A DNA stretch of 5,058 nt, taken from assembly GCA_030612385.1 (NCBI GenBank), contig JAUWNZ010000112.1:1-5058 (forward strand), written 5' to 3'. The position numbers and the translations under genes were made by a program. Of this stretch, positions 4,687-5,058 are shown piece by piece; positions within the stretch are counted from its first letter, which is position 1, and each line of letters starts with the position of its first letter. Source of the DNA: Pseudomonadota bacterium. GTDB taxonomy: Bacteria; Desulfobacterota; Syntrophia; Syntrophales; JADFWA01. The notes under the pieces were generated by a model that saw only the letters and a list, made by a program, of their open reading frames with translations, did no database searches and was not told the DNA's origin.

Positions 4687-5058
4687 ATGGCCTTGTTTGC
4701 GTTCCTGTCTCAAACAGACAGCATTGCGGCTGAATATTTTAGTAAAGTCCTGCACAAAGGGGAAACCCACAGATTGGTGATTGTGCCTTCCGTTGAAGAG
4801 GCGCAGAGGCTTCACCCCGATTTTGTGATGGTGACCGCCTATGATGAGTATAATGAATACACCCTTGCAAAGGCATGGAGTGAAGAAATTAAAAGGACTT
4901 TACCATCGACAAAACTCATCCTCGGAGGCCCCGCTCTCAGGAGCAGGCCGGTTGCGTTCTTCAAAAATCTTAATGCCGATTACGCCTTGAGAGGCGAAGC
5001 TGATTTTACATTTCAACCGCTTGTGGACGAAATTACAAAAGAGAGACCGGACCCGGAA
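4687..5058 (+). CDS. B12-binding-domain protein, probable B12-dependent radical SAM enzyme (N-terminus, partial)
   Basis: The first 124 codons of a gene that continues past the right edge. The visible part resembles the Rossmann-like cobalamin-binding domain found at the start of B12-dependent radical SAM proteins. It shows alternating strands and helices, a strand DFVMVTAYDEYN (about 45-56), a helix with YTLAKAWSEEIKRTLP, then KLILGGPAL (76-84) and the closing DYALRGEADFTFQPLVDEI (98-116), where G-E-A-D corresponds to the family's usual GEGE/GEAD near the nucleotide tail. The classical DXHXXG cobalt-ligand motif is absent, as in many members of this class. The CxxxCxxC cluster that would prove radical SAM chemistry lies beyond the window. 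Substrate is unknown; members perform methylations, ring formations or unusual C-C chemistry, typically under anoxic conditions. It sits behind a sigma-54 promoter and diverges from a sigma-54 activator. The main alternative is a stand-alone B12-binding-like protein. Confidence 0.75.
   Translation, partial: MALFAFLSQTDSIAAEYFSKVLHKGETHRLVIVPSVEEAQRLHPDFVMVTAYDEYNEYTLAKAWSEEIKRTLPSTKLILGGPALRSRPVAFFKNLNADYALRGEADFTFQPLVDEITKERPDPE

Noticed and set aside
4537..4815. A 92-codon minus-strand frame across the start of the B12-domain gene
   Set aside because: It overlaps the better supported plus-strand gene, has no Shine-Dalgarno, and crosses the sigma-54 promoter.
1..5058. CRISPR array, transposase, rRNA
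   Set aside because: No regularly spaced repeats, no transposase-like protein and no rRNA-like sequence were seen.

Overview
The window looks like a piece of chromosome from a Gram-negative (diderm) anaerobe, probably a deltaproteobacterium-like (Desulfobacterota) lineage of moderate to low GC content. This is an inference. It rests on a two-gene family pair known only from outer-membrane bacteria, a sigma-54 activator with a matching -24/-12 promoter, a gene beginning with a B12-binding-like domain, and a possible c-type cytochrome remnant.

Layout, left to right. (1) Positions 1-125, minus strand: the N-terminus of a secreted endonuclease/exonuclease/phosphatase-fold protein that runs off the left edge. 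(2) Positions 126-312: a gap with a probable promoter for that gene, a strong GC-rich hairpin, and what reads as the decayed tail of a c-type cytochrome gene. (3) Positions 313-2600, minus strand: a translationally coupled pair, a small polytopic membrane protein (TIGR03546 type, 2079-2600) followed by a large membrane-anchored, AsmA-like periplasmic protein (TIGR03545 type, 313-2082). (4) Positions 2601-2861: an intergenic stretch with a ribosome binding site, a weak promoter candidate, a small inverted repeat and a 28-nt sequence with the exact geometry of a tRNA 3' end (T-arm, acceptor strand, CCA), perhaps an integration scar. (5) Positions 2862-4277, minus strand: a complete PAS-AAA+-Fis sigma-54 enhancer-binding regulator. 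(6) Positions 4278-4686: a 409-bp divergent regulatory region. (7) Positions 4687-5058, plus strand: the first 124 codons of a protein with a B12-binding-like N-terminus, probably a B12-dependent radical SAM enzyme, which runs off the right edge.

The most coherent functional unit is on the right. The regulator keeps the GAFTGA loop needed to contact sigma-54, and the divergent gene has a sigma-54 promoter (TGGCCCC-N4-TTGCT with the GG-to-GC spacing exactly right) about 80 bp before its start. The regulator's own promoter looks like a sigma-70 type with palindromic sequences in and beside it. The simple reading is that an unknown small-molecule or redox signal, sensed by the PAS domain, switches on the enzyme gene and whatever follows it beyond the window. 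The pair on the left is conserved but functionally uncharacterised; its architecture suggests a role in the envelope, possibly lipid movement between membranes.
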